A program made the translations under genes and the position numbers. DNA of 43,432 bases from an uncultured Eubacteriales bacterium (lineage in GTDB: Bacteria; Bacillota; Clostridia; Christensenellales; UBA1242), in contig URYH01000011.1 of NCBI GenBank assembly GCA_900552105.1, forward strand, positions 1 to 43,432, given 5' to 3'. The notes beneath the pieces are model-generated. The model saw only the letters and a list, made by a program, of their open reading frames with translations. It did no database searches and was not told the origin of the DNA. Shown here one piece after another: positions 35,553-43,432 of this stretch (positions within the stretch are counted from its first letter, which is position 1; every line of letters begins with the position of its first letter).

Positions 35553-35747
35553 TTATTTTATTGCCCTTCCTTTTGAATCGGTGAATGTGCCGCATAAAAT
35601 CATAATGAAGTCAACGAGCGCACCAATTCCAAACAACCCGCCGGTGAAAAGCCAAATCAACCCCGTCCCAATCTTTCCGACGACAAAACGGTGAATTCCA
35701 AAAATGCCAAAAAAGAAACATATTAATGCAAGTCCAGTTCTATTCAT
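35553..35747 (-). CDS. TM2-domain protein
   Basis: The 64-residue protein starts at ATG 35747 with GGAGGG; an upstream in-frame start at 35795 has no site. It is a TM2 domain: two hydrophobic helices with the diagnostic GIFGIHRFVVGKIGTG turn and the ALVDFIMIL segment. Function in bacteria is not established. It lies 75 nt after the zinc-ribbon membrane gene without a clear terminator, so it may be co-transcribed with gmk. Confidence 0.88.
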   Translation of the reverse strand: MNRTGLALICFFFGIFGIHRFVVGKIGTGLIWLFTGGLFGIGALVDFIMILCGTFTDSKGRAIK

Positions 35748-35822
35748 ATTCCCTCCATTAATATGTTGCTCATTTTCTCGTTTTTTATCAAACAATTAAA
35801 AACACGTCTTGATATAAACAAA

Positions 35823-36230
35823 TTATTTCTTTGTTTGCTTCGCGCCACAATGAGGGCATTCAAATTTGTTTTCCTCAAGTTCTGACCCACAATAGGCACA
35901 CGTTCTTGATTTTTGAATATCGTTTGAAAGTTTTCTAGTCATGAATTCATTTTGTTCGGACATTTTTTTCATTCTGTTTTGTTTGACAACAGGGTCCATT
36001 GAATAGACAACACTCGTCACTCCAACCGAAACAAAAAGTCCAATCATCATGAGCGCTGCGCCTCCAAATATTTTTGAAGCTTTTGCGCTTTCCGCATCAA
36101 ACCAACCGCTTTCGCCCATTGATGGAACATTGCCCGAAAGTGCGATAATCAAAACAATTATTCCCAAAACAAACAAGCACACGCCTGCAACAAGCGGAAT
36201 TAAAAAATATTTTTTTGGCCTTTCTTTCAT
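35823..36230 (-). CDS. Membrane protein with C-terminal zinc ribbon
   Basis: The 135-residue protein has two transmembrane helices (about 9-31 and 53-75), a short helical linker and a C-terminal zinc ribbon CAYCGSELEE...CPHCGAKQ that would face the cytoplasm. Its ATG overlaps the gmk stop by 4 nt (ATGA) with AAAGGAAA inside gmk, so the two are coupled. No specific family function is known to me. Confidence 0.82.
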   Translation of the reverse strand: MKERPKKYFLIPLVAGVCLFVLGIIVLIIALSGNVPSMGESGWFDAESAKASKIFGGAALMMIGLFVSVGVTSVVYSMDPVVKQNRMKKMSEQNEFMTRKLSNDIQKSRTCAYCGSELEENKFECPHCGAKQTKK

Positions 36231-36772
36231 AAATTTCCTTTTGGATAAATTTTGCTTTCAATAAATTCAACCGTCTCACCAAGGTCAACATTTTCAATAA
36301 CGTAGTCAAAATTGCCCTTGTGACTCTCTTCAAAGTCAAATCTTTCAAGGCGTTTTTCAACTTCTTTTTCGCCACGCTCAACAAGGCGTTTTTCAACCTC
36401 ATCTTTTGGACAGGTCAGATATATCGAAACAATTTTGACTTTGTCCTTGAGTCGTGAAACATAATATTTTTGTCCCAAAACTCCAAGGTCTTTGATGTAA
36501 TCATGTTTGCCTTCAATAATATCTTGAACAGACGAATTCAATGTTCCATAGATATTACCATGAATTTCTTCGTGTTCAAAAAGTTCGCCGTTTTCAAGTT
36601 TTGTTTGCATTTCATCAAAATTGAGATAAATATATCCCTTTCCAATTTCGTGTTCTCTTGGCTTTCTTGTTGAGCATGACATAAGATATTTGAGATTGTC
36701 ATTTCTTTTGAGCAGTTCTTCAATAATTGTGTTTTTGCCCACCCCAGATGGTCCCGATATAATTATAAACAT
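36227..36772 (-). CDS. gmk: Guanylate kinase
   Basis: The 181-residue enzyme converts GMP to GDP using ATP. The P-loop SGPSGVGKNT begins at about residue 6, followed by the GMP-binding STRKPREHE motif (near 37) and YIYLNFDEM. It starts at ATG 36772 with AAAGGAG; the longer in-frame start at 36844 would add sequence lying over the promoter. It is slightly shorter than typical Gmk (~200 residues) but has the core motifs. First gene of an operon with the zinc-ribbon membrane protein. Confidence 0.94.
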   Translation of the reverse strand: MFIIISGPSGVGKNTIIEELLKRNDNLKYLMSCSTRKPREHEIGKGYIYLNFDEMQTKLENGELFEHEEIHGNIYGTLNSSVQDIIEGKHDYIKDLGVLGQKYYVSRLKDKVKIVSIYLTCPKDEVEKRLVERGEKEVEKRLERFDFEESHKGNFDYVIENVDLGETVEFIESKIYPKGNL

Positions 36773-36794
36773 ATAATCTCCTTTGTGTGTTTTT

Positions 36795-36822
36795 ATTCTA
36801 ACATTTTTGGGATTTTTGTCAA
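36795..36822 (-). promoter_or_regulatory. gmk promoter
   Basis: Minus strand TTGACA (36817-36822), 16-bp spacer ending in TGT, TAGAAT (36795-36800), 22 nt before the gmk ATG. Confidence 0.7.
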
Positions 36823-36840
36823 ATAATATTATTGCTTTTA

Positions 36841-36870
36841 TCAAATAAAAAGAACCCCATTTGGAGTTCT
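36841..36870 (-). terminator. Terminator after the GNAT gene
   Basis: Minus strand AGAACTCC-AAAT-GGGGTTCT (one mismatch) followed by TTTTTATTT; the stem overlaps the stop codon. Confidence 0.65.
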
Positions 36871-37657
36871 ATTCAAAATAACGATCACAATCAACAGATT
36901 TGACAAAAACTGAATAACCTTGGTCAAAATCACTTGGTTTTATACAATTAAATTCGTCACCCGCTTGCACTTCCGAAAAACCACACTTTTTGTAAAACTT
37001 TTCAAGATGAGTTTGAGTTTGACTTTCCTTCTCAACATCAAATGCGCCCGCTTGAAGAACAATGGAACTAATGTATGAACAGGCACAAAGTGAAGGCAAA
37101 AACGATGAAAGCATATGCGAAGCAAACCCTTTGCCACGGCTTTCTGATTGCGTTTCAATTTCGTCAACAAAGCATCGTGTTTGAGTGTTTTTGTGTCCAA
37201 TTTTTTCAACAAGAATTGTTGAGTTAAACACTGGCCCAACGAGTTTTTCGTCTTCCACAACATACCCTTCAATTTTGCCATATTTTTTCAAAATTGCAAA
37301 ATCATCTTCACTCTCAACATTTTGACTTTGATTTTGTTTTGAGAAATTTTTGTTCACATAATCACAAATTCCTTTGAGCGACATCATGTTTCCGCCGCCC
37401 AAAATATAATCTGTTGCTAGTTCAAGAATTTTTGAATTTTTTTGGAAATGGTTGGAAAAAGCATTAAAAACAGGTTCGCCGCCGTCAATCAAATTGTTTA
37501 TTTCTGCAATATCTTTTTCAGAAACAGCTGTCACTTGTTTTGCTTGTGCATTATACATTTGAACAAAAGTGCCGTTATCGTTTTGATAAATGCTGACCGC
37601 GCTTGGTTGAACTCCATATTCTTTACATATTTTTTGCTTTAACTCTTTTGTATCCAT
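36869..37657 (-). CDS. GNAT-family acetyltransferase
   Basis: The 262-residue protein starts at ATG 37657 (GAGGGA site). The C-terminal half is a GNAT domain: motif A VDEIETQSESRGKGFASHML near 162-181 holds the acetyl-CoA binding RGKGFA loop, and LEKFYKKCGFSEV is the usual end helix/strand. The N-terminal ~110 residues (a small domain with AVSIYQNDNGTFVQMY and helices) are not recognised. The substrate is unknown. It is a single-gene unit, with an AT-rich upstream region and a terminator at its stop. Confidence 0.82.
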   Translation of the reverse strand: MDTKELKQKICKEYGVQPSAVSIYQNDNGTFVQMYNAQAKQVTAVSEKDIAEINNLIDGGEPVFNAFSNHFQKNSKILELATDYILGGGNMMSLKGICDYVNKNFSKQNQSQNVESEDDFAILKKYGKIEGYVVEDEKLVGPVFNSTILVEKIGHKNTQTRCFVDEIETQSESRGKGFASHMLSSFLPSLCACSYISSIVLQAGAFDVEKESQTQTHLEKFYKKCGFSEVQAGDEFNCIKPSDFDQGYSVFVKSVDCDRYFE

Positions 37658-37718
37658 ATGTCCCTCAATCATTATATTATATATGTTATCAAATTATATT
37701 ATTTTGTCAACAACAAAA

Positions 37719-38771
37719 TTAAATCTTGACAACACTTGAAGCGGTGAGATTAGTGTCCGAAAGCCCTTCACCTTTCTTCATCATAAAGTATGCCGCACTT
37801 CCAATCATTGCCGCATTATCCGTGCATAGCCCCAGTTCTGGCATAAATAAACTGATGTTTTGTTTTTCGCACTCGTCTTTAAGCATTTCTTTAAGTCGCG
37901 AATTTGCTGAAACACCGCCAGCCACCACAAGTTTATCCATATTATATTCACGAGTGGCACGAGTTGCCTTTTTGACAAGTTCAGAGCAAACTTCTTCTTG
38001 AAATGACGCAGCAATGTCTGCCTTGTTTATTTCCTCGCCTTTTTGCTCTTTGTTGTGAACATAATTGATTACAGCGGTCTTGACGCCTGAAAAAGAAAAA
38101 TTATATGTTCCAACAAGCGGGGTTTTGCAAAAAGTTATTTCGCTTTTCCCTTCTTTTGCGAGTTTGTCAATCTTTGGCCCACCAGGATACCCCAGTCCCA
38201 AAATGCGTGCGACTTTATCAAAGCACTCTCCGACCGCGTCGTCAATTGTCGAGCCAACAAGCATTCTTTTGTTGAAGTCTTCAACCTTGAGAATTGCCGT
38301 ATGTCCACCGCTCGTGAGCAGACACATATAAGGCGGAACGAGATGCGGATATGTGAGATAGTTCGCCGCAATATGCCCCTCAATATGACTTACTGCAACG
38401 AGCGGAATATTGTTTTCAAATGCGAGTGCTTTTGCAAAATTTACGCCAACCAAAAGCGCGCCAATAAGTCCCGCACCATATGTGACCGCAATCATGTCGA
38501 TGTCTTTAATCTCAAGTTTTGCCGCAGCCAAAGCTTCTTTTGTGACATTGGAAATTGCAAGAATATGATTTCGTGACGCAACTTCTGGAACAACCCCGCC
38601 AAATCTCACGTGAATTGGAATTTGAGTTGAAACAATATTCGAAAGAATTTTTCTTCCGTTCTCAACAACTGCAACACTTGTTTCATCGCACGAAGACTCA
38701 AATGCAAGCACACGCACGCACTCTTTGTCTTTTAGTTTTTCAAATTTTTGTTTTGCCTCTTCAAAATACAT
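37719..38771 (-). CDS. tsaD: TsaD, tRNA N6-threonylcarbamoyladenosine transferase
   Basis: The 350-residue enzyme transfers threonylcarbamoyl to A37 of ANN-decoding tRNAs, with TsaB and TsaE (not in this window). Seen: the ASKHA start ESSCDETSVAVV near 25-36, metal-binding SHIEGH near 128-133, LTSGGHT, VGSTIDDAVGECFDK and GGVSANSRL. The ATG has AAGGAG and lies 1 nt after the stop of the unknown 207-residue gene. It is last in the helD-prfB operon. I see no strong terminator after it. Confidence 0.96.
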   Translation of the reverse strand: MYFEEAKQKFEKLKDKECVRVLAFESSCDETSVAVVENGRKILSNIVSTQIPIHVRFGGVVPEVASRNHILAISNVTKEALAAAKLEIKDIDMIAVTYGAGLIGALLVGVNFAKALAFENNIPLVAVSHIEGHIAANYLTYPHLVPPYMCLLTSGGHTAILKVEDFNKRMLVGSTIDDAVGECFDKVARILGLGYPGGPKIDKLAKEGKSEITFCKTPLVGTYNFSFSGVKTAVINYVHNKEQKGEEINKADIAASFQEEVCSELVKKATRATREYNMDKLVVAGGVSANSRLKEMLKDECEKQNISLFMPELGLCTDNAAMIGSAAYFMMKKGEGLSDTNLTASSVVKI

Positions 38772-38772
38772 C

Positions 38773-39396
38773 TCATACTCCTTGTTCCATGTTTGCAGAA
38801 GCGTTGTTTTTTACGCTTATTTTTGGCCCCCGTTCAACAATCAATCCAATATTCTTTTTCTTGCCCGTTCTCATAATTTGATAGTTTCCATCAAGGACAT
38901 AAAAAGATTTTACCATATTGATATCAATTTGTGGAACAACAACGATCGAGTCATAAAAATTGTTTGGTTTTGAAACGTTTGACAGTTCTTTGTTGATAAA
39001 ATCTTGATATTGCTCTTCAATTTTCAAAAATTCATCTTCATCTTGAATTTCAAGTGCACGCATTCCGCGTTTTTCATACATCATTTTCATAAAGATAAAA
39101 TTGAGAAAAGCACTTTTGTTGAGTGTGATATAATCTTCATTAATTTGCTCAAACGAAATCATGACATTGTCATTATTCAAAAGTTTTTTGCACTCTGCGG
39201 GCGTTGTAAACGCACAAATTGAGTTTTCAATCCAATCTTCCTTGTCAAGATATTGCAAAACTTCGGGCAAATCATAAACAAAGTCATCATGATATGTGCC
39301 CGCAAAGTCATCGCAATCAATGCTCCCAGTTCGGTTTGGATTATTGGCGATTTTTTCTTCAAAAACATAATTTGGAATCAAACAATATAATCTCAT
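38773..39396 (-). CDS. Unknown protein, 207 residues
   Basis: I do not recognise a family. It is soluble and acidic (DDFAGTYHDDFVYDLPEVLQYLD, DWIENSIC) with no signal or membrane segment. The C-terminal part (SIVVVPQIDINMV, YQIMRTGKKKNIGL) looks like strands. The ATG directly follows the prfB stop (TAG then ATG) with GGAGGG inside prfB, and the tsaD ATG follows 1 nt after its own stop. This tight coupling between two translation genes suggests a role near translation, but that is inference. Confidence 0.8.
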   Translation of the reverse strand: MRLYCLIPNYVFEEKIANNPNRTGSIDCDDFAGTYHDDFVYDLPEVLQYLDKEDWIENSICAFTTPAECKKLLNNDNVMISFEQINEDYITLNKSAFLNFIFMKMMYEKRGMRALEIQDEDEFLKIEEQYQDFINKELSNVSKPNNFYDSIVVVPQIDINMVKSFYVLDGNYQIMRTGKKKNIGLIVERGPKISVKNNASANMEQGV

Positions 39397-40516
39397 CTAA
39401 CCCTCCACAACTTTATTGCTCTTTATCAAATAAGTGTTGATAAACTGTTGAATATCGCCATTCATAACCGCATTGATGTCGCTGGTTTCATAGTTTGTTC
39501 TGTGGTCCTTCACCATTGTATAAGGTTGGAAAACATATGAACGAATTTGACTACCCCACTCAATCTTCTTGATTTCGCCACGAATTTGATTGAGTTTTTC
39601 CATTTCTTCTTGTTCTTGTTTCTCAACCAATTTGCTATAAAGCATGCTCATCGCGGTTTCTCGGTTTTGAATTTGCGAGCGTTCGGTTTGGCAAGCAACA
39701 ATAATGCCTGTTGGAATATGAGTTATTCTGATTGCACTCTCTGTTTTGTTGACGTGTTGACCGCCCGCACCACTACTGCGATAGGTGTCAACTTTGAGGT
39801 CTTCGGGTCTGATTTCAATTTCTGGTGCCTCTTGAATTTGTGGCATAACTTCAAGACTTGCAAAACTTGTATGACGACGAGCATTTGAATCAAAAGGCGA
39901 AATTCGGACAAGTCGATGAACACCTTTTTCACATTTTAGGTAGCCATAGGCATTGTCACCTTCAACCAAAAACGTAATGCTTTTTATCCCCGCTTCATCT
40001 CCGTCAAGAATGTCATAAATTGTGATTTTCCAGCCCTGTTTTTCAGCATACATTTGATACATTCGAAAAAGCATTTCGGTCCAATCTTGTGCCTCTGTTC
40101 CGCCCGCTCCTGCGTGCAATGTGAGAATTGCATTATATGAATCATACTTGCCGTTAAGTAGTGTTGTAAGTCGAACATCTTCGAGATTTTTTTCGAATGT
40201 TTTTAATTTGTTTTCAAGTTCGCTCTCAAGTTCTTCGTCCGAAAACTCCTCAACGAGTTCAACGAGTGCCTCAAGGTCACTTGCCGCCTTTTCAAGCGAT
40301 GCAATTTGTTCGAGTTTTTTCTCACACACTCTCACCTTTCTTCCGTTTTCCCCAACACGTTTTGAATCGGAATAAAAGTCAGGAACAAGTTGCTCCTCAT
40401 GAAGTTTTTCAAGATCGCTTTTTAGTTTGTCTGGGTCAAAGACACTCCTTGATGAAGTCAAGCGTGTCTTCACCATTTTTTATTCTTTCTTTGATGTTGT
40501 CAATGAGCATTTCCAT
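39397..40516 (-). CDS. prfB: Peptide chain release factor 2, with programmed +1 frameshift
   Basis: RF2 reads UAA and UGA stops. The gene is in two frames: 26 codons from ATG 40516 (AGGAG site) end at TGA 40436-40438, and reading resumes one base on at GAC as DPDKLK, giving about 372 residues. The second part holds the catalytic GGQ loop (RSSGAGGQHVNKTES, near 248) and class I release-factor domains. The start is 1 nt after the helD stop. The frameshift is the well-known RF2 autoregulation: low RF2 lets the ribosome slip at the UGA. Confidence 0.96.
40436..40449 (-). other. prfB programmed frameshift site
   Basis: On the minus strand an internal AGGAG (40445-40449), 3 nt, then CTT-TGA-C: the classic RF2 slippery site and stop. 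The +1 frame continues as GAC. Confidence 0.95.
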
Positions 40517-40517
40517 A

Positions 40518-42575
40518 TTAATTCTCCTTAATAAATTTCGTCAATTCTTTGCTTGAAAGCACAACAAGTTCATGCAGCGCACGGGTTGCCGAGATATACA
40601 AAACTTTTTTGTCAACCGCGGTTTTGTAGTTTGCTTCATCGCAGTTTGGAATAATAACCTCGTCAAATTCAAGGCCCTTGCTCATGCCGCTTGATGTGAA
40701 TATAACACCTGTTTCAATCAATGTGTTTTGCTTGCTCAAAAGAACGCACTTGAGTTTGTTGTCAAAAATATCATACAATTCTTTTGCTTCCTCATCATCT
40801 TTTGCAATAATGGCAATTCTTGAATAGTTTTTGTTGAGTCCACTCTTGATTTCATCTTCAAGGCGAGCAAGCATTTCACTCTTGTTTTCGCATTTTCTGA
40901 TTTCAACAGGTGTGCCATGACGATTGACATTATCCACACCTTCAAGTCCCAAAATATCTTGGGCAAAATGGGCAATCTCCACCGTGCTTCGATATGATTT
41001 ATTCATATAGAGCAAAAGCGAATTTGTTCCATAAATATTTTTGAGAGTTTGAAGATAATCATCTCCCAAATCTCTATCAAAACATTGATAAATATCGCCA
41101 AGAATTGTTTTTGGACATTTGTATATTTTGTTAAACAGCAAAAAATGAATTGGGCTGTAATCTTGCATTTCGTCAATGAGCAAATATTTAACCGATTTGT
41201 CTGGCGTGAGTCCAACAAAGTAGTCTTTGATAAACATGATTGGTGCAACATCTTCATATCGCACCACACCTGCCCCCGAGAACTCAAACACAAGGTCTTG
41301 CGTTGCAAGAAAGTTTTCATATATTTCAACAAGGTTTGTGTTCTTAAACATTTTGTAGAGTCTGTTTTTGAGCCTTGAAAAAACTCCGCCACCATGCTCG
41401 TTTGTGAAATTGATTTCATCACAACAATAATCCGCAATATAATCAATTCTTTTTGCAACATCAAGATCTTTGTATCTCTCATAATATAATTCATTTAGTT
41501 TTTCTTTTGTAATCACGCAGTCGCCAACAACAATATCTTCCGCCTCAAACTCTGCAACAATTTTTTCTTTGAGGTATTTTTGCAAGTTGTCGCAAAATTC
41601 TTTTGATGTTTTCTTTTCAATTTCGTGACGGCGGTGCGTGTTGCCTTTTATCAAATCTTCAAGCATGTCTTCTCTGTCTTCAAACACAATGTCATCACGA
41701 AGGTTTTCAAACGCAATTTCTTTGAATGTGATTTCACAAATGTTTTGTTCGCCAAGCTCAGGAAGAACATTTGAAATATAATCAGAAAAAATCTTGTTTG
41801 GCGAGATAATCATGATATCTTTTGAACGGATTTTATCTTTGTATTTATAAAGCAAGAACGCAACCCGATGCAGTGCAATGCTTGTTTTTCCACTGCCTGC
41901 AACCCCTTGAACAATAAGTGTTTGCGCAATGTCGCCACGAATGATTTTGTTTTGTTCTTTTTGAATTGTTGAAACAATGTTTTTCATTTTGCTGTCAACA
42001 TTTTGAGAAAGCGTTTGTTGCAAAATGTCATCGCCAATCGTCAAGTCGCTGTCAAACACAAATTGAAGTGCCCCACCCTTGATTTTGTATTGGCGTTTGA
42101 GTGTGATTTCTCCTTCAATGTCGCCAAGTGGAGCAGAATATTTTGCTCTCCCTTTTTCGTAATCATAATACATTGAGCAAATTGGAGCACGCCAGTCACA
42201 AATGTATGGCGCCAAAAGGTCTTTTTCGTTTGAGAGGTGCGCAACACCAACATAAATTTTGTCTGTATCACGCGTGTCATCTGCAACAAAGTCAATTCTT
42301 CCAAAATATGGGCTATCAATTTGACGTTTCAATATCGCACGTTTGTCAACAAGTTGAATGAGCTCAACGTCCGCTTGTTCAAGCATTCCGCTTGCACTCG
42401 CTTTTTCTTGCTTGTCCATGCTTGCAAATTGGCTTGTGATATATTCAAGAGCCTCATTCACCTTGATTTTTTGTCCGCCAATTTTTTCCTCAACAACGCC
42501 AAGTTTTTGTTTGAGCACATCTTCAACTTCATTAATTCTTTTTGCTTCTGAAAGATATTCTTCTTCGGTTATCAT
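40518..42575 (-). CDS. helD: HelD, RNA polymerase-recycling UvrD-like ATPase
   Basis: The 685-residue superfamily 1 ATPase has the HelD layout. An N-terminal coiled coil (about 1-95) is followed by YFGRIDF, and then the family block YICDWRAPICSMYYD. Walker A VAGSGKTS lies near 223 in the GVAGSGKTSIALHR context and DEMQD near 468. A C-terminal motor lobe has FTSSGMSKGLEFDEVI and YISATRALHEL. In Bacillus, HelD enters stalled or post-termination RNA polymerase and releases it. The GGAGGG site is strong. It is first of the operon with prfB, the unknown gene and tsaD, all separated by 0-1 nt. Confidence 0.92.
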   Translation of the reverse strand: MITEEEYLSEAKRINEVEDVLKQKLGVVEEKIGGQKIKVNEALEYITSQFASMDKQEKASASGMLEQADVELIQLVDKRAILKRQIDSPYFGRIDFVADDTRDTDKIYVGVAHLSNEKDLLAPYICDWRAPICSMYYDYEKGRAKYSAPLGDIEGEITLKRQYKIKGGALQFVFDSDLTIGDDILQQTLSQNVDSKMKNIVSTIQKEQNKIIRGDIAQTLIVQGVAGSGKTSIALHRVAFLLYKYKDKIRSKDIMIISPNKIFSDYISNVLPELGEQNICEITFKEIAFENLRDDIVFEDREDMLEDLIKGNTHRRHEIEKKTSKEFCDNLQKYLKEKIVAEFEAEDIVVGDCVITKEKLNELYYERYKDLDVAKRIDYIADYCCDEINFTNEHGGGVFSRLKNRLYKMFKNTNLVEIYENFLATQDLVFEFSGAGVVRYEDVAPIMFIKDYFVGLTPDKSVKYLLIDEMQDYSPIHFLLFNKIYKCPKTILGDIYQCFDRDLGDDYLQTLKNIYGTNSLLLYMNKSYRSTVEIAHFAQDILGLEGVDNVNRHGTPVEIRKCENKSEMLARLEDEIKSGLNKNYSRIAIIAKDDEEAKELYDIFDNKLKCVLLSKQNTLIETGVIFTSSGMSKGLEFDEVIIPNCDEANYKTAVDKKVLYISATRALHELVVLSSKELTKFIKEN

Positions 42576-42589
42576 TTTCCCTCCATAAT

Positions 42590-42650
42590 AAAAAAGACTT
42601 CACATGACAAAAAACGAAAAACAAGTTGTTTTTCGTCAGTCTTTGAAGTC
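42590..42650 (-). terminator. Long hairpin terminator between the HicB-like gene and helD
   Basis: On the minus strand outer arms GACTTCA/TGAAGTC (42644-42650, 42596-42602) and a perfect 9-bp inner stem ACGAAAAAC/GTTTTTCGT form one hairpin followed by six T residues. It includes the stop region of the HicB-like gene and ends 5 nt before the helD ribosome site. Confidence 0.75.
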
Positions 42651-42939
42651 AATCAGCAGAGCCAAATCTTTTTGTGTCAACAACAGTGTCAACAAGCATA
42701 ACTTGGCAATTTTTGTATTTGTTTGCAACTTTTCCAATCTCGCTTGGAAGATTGAATTCCAAATCATAGGAAAGTGCATTTTCAATATACACCCTCAAAT
42801 AATCTTTGCAATATAGATATGCTTCTTCCACATTTTTCCCGTTGGTTGAAATGCCTAAATCTGGAATCATTGCAACAAAGTTTTCGTCTTCAAATTCGTC
42901 TTTTAGCACAACCATCGGATAAAGATACAACTTTAACAT
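42649..42939 (-). CDS. HicB-like antitoxin-fold protein, orphan
   Basis: The 96-residue protein matches the HicB N-terminal fold: YLYPMVVLKDEFEDENFVAMIPDLGISTNGKNVEEA resembles the HicB 'vtfPDLPG...G.tleEA' pattern. The usual HicB DNA-binding C-terminal domain is absent and no HicA toxin (~60-80 residues) is found on either side, so a toxin-antitoxin role is unlikely here. ATG 42939 has AGGGG upstream and a promoter of its own. Confidence 0.75.
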   Translation of the reverse strand: MLKLYLYPMVVLKDEFEDENFVAMIPDLGISTNGKNVEEAYLYCKDYLRVYIENALSYDLEFNLPSEIGKVANKYKNCQVMLVDTVVDTKRFGSAD

Positions 42940-42958
42940 AAATACCCCTAATAAAAGT

Positions 42959-42987
42959 AGTCTACCATATATTTGAAAATCTTACAA
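42959..42987 (-). promoter_or_regulatory. Promoter of the HicB-like gene
   Basis: Minus strand TTGTAA (42982-42987), 17-bp spacer ending in TGG, TAGACT (42959-42964), 19 nt before the ATG. Confidence 0.5.
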
Positions 42988-42997
42988 ACAAAATAAT

Positions 42998-43021
42998 AAA
43001 AAAACTCCGAGATAATCGGAG
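42998..43021 (-). terminator. Intrinsic terminator after the 72-residue gene
   Basis: CTCCGA/TCGGAG stem with a 5-nt loop followed on the minus strand by seven T residues. Confidence 0.88.
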
Positions 43022-43028
43022 CAATTGT

Positions 43029-43247
43029 TTATTTTTGAAACATGCAAAATTCTTTGATTTCGCGTTGAATTTCATCGCGCTTTTCCAAGACTTGTCTAAC
43101 TTCATTGCTTATTGCCGCGCCAGAAATTGTTGCCTCAACACGCTTGCCGTCATGAAGTCTTATACGTCCTGCACAAATTGCGCTATTTGAAATTGCCAAA
43201 TTTGTTTTTTGTTTATTATTACTTTCTTTAAGTTTGCCGAATTTCAT
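43029..43247 (-). CDS. Small unknown protein, 72 residues
   Basis: No family recognised. A basic N-terminus precedes NSAICAGRIRLHDGKRVEAT, which looks like a beta hairpin, and then a charged helix (VRQVLEKRDEIQREIKEF). It has a strong AAGGAGAG site, a near-consensus promoter and an intrinsic terminator, so it is very likely a real single-gene unit despite its size. Confidence 0.75.
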   Translation of the reverse strand: MKFGKLKESNNKQKTNLAISNSAICAGRIRLHDGKRVEATISGAAISNEVRQVLEKRDEIQREIKEFCMFQK

Positions 43248-43271
43248 TTTGTCTCTCCTTATTTCGCAAGA

Positions 43272-43300
43272 ATTCTAGCACAAAGATTGAAGTTTGTCCA
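43272..43300 (-). promoter_or_regulatory. Promoter of the 72-residue gene
   Basis: Minus strand TGGACA (43295-43300), 17-bp spacer ending in TGC, TAGAAT (43272-43277). Beyond it, 43301-43432 is very AT-rich and I see no gene in it. Confidence 0.75.
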
Positions 43301-43432
43301 TACCTTTTTAAAAAATTTTTTTATTTTTCCAAAAAATGTCAAAAAGTGACTTCTTCGCTAAAAAATAATTTAAATTAATTAAAAATAAATGAAAAATAAT
43401 GCTAAAAGGATAGTTTTTTAACATTATTTAGA

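Noticed and set aside
37690..37721. Terminator after tsaD
   Set aside because: ATTTTGT/ACAAAAT can pair over 7 bp at the stop codon but no T-run follows; too weak to call.
39397..40516. prfB as a frameshifted pseudogene
   Set aside because: The frame change falls exactly on the canonical RF2 programmed frameshift signal.

Overview
The window reads as chromosome of an uncultured, AT-rich, Gram-positive member of the Bacillota (Clostridia-like). It carries AddAB rather than RecBCD, HelD, a prfB with the +1 frameshift, a UgtP/MGDG-synthase-like glycosyltransferase and a CwlD-like amidase. Surface proteins are built from BIG_2 and MBG/YDG repeats. Promoters are of the TTGACA-17-TATAAT type and terminators are intrinsic. 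TGA is used as a stop codon. I see no rRNA, tRNA, CRISPR array, transposase or prophage gene. Most genes are on the minus strand.

Left part (1-14.8 kb, read right to left on the minus strand unless noted). The window opens inside a large gene that has no visible stop. It encodes N-terminal membrane segments, a long coiled coil, acidic and Tyr/Gly-rich segments, and a tail of AT-hook (PGRPKK) repeats in 66-bp tandem units. Upstream are addA and addB (recombinational repair), then a Myb-like DNA-binding protein divergent from an unknown plus-strand gene and a small zinc ribbon. Next come a cardiolipin synthase and a two-gene operon of a membrane-anchored unknown and a PIN-fold protein.

Middle (14.8-32.7 kb) is the accessory core: two ABC-transporter operons, each with extracellular repeat-type proteins. 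Operon A has a perfect consensus promoter overlapped by a palindrome. It encodes an ABC ATPase, an ABC-2 permease, a 2054-residue BIG_2/beta-helix protein and a 1734-residue MBG/YDG protein with a C-terminal membrane anchor. Operon B encodes a MacB-type fused ATPase/permease and a 359-residue bitopic protein. The membrane-proximal region of that protein resembles the end of the MBG protein. A ~470-bp palindrome-rich gap separates the operons. I infer that they are functionally related envelope systems.

Right part (32.7-43.4 kb) is mostly housekeeping. In the plus direction are the glycosyltransferase, a DnaA-box-like cluster inside a terminator, the amidase and a SHOCT-domain membrane protein. 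In the minus direction are a TM2 protein, a zinc-ribbon membrane protein, gmk, a GNAT acetyltransferase and the operon helD-prfB-unknown-tsaD. A HicB-like orphan and a small unknown end the window. Two genes (addB and the MacB-like gene) have good promoters whose -10 box lies 6 nt before the start codon, which suggests leaderless mRNAs.
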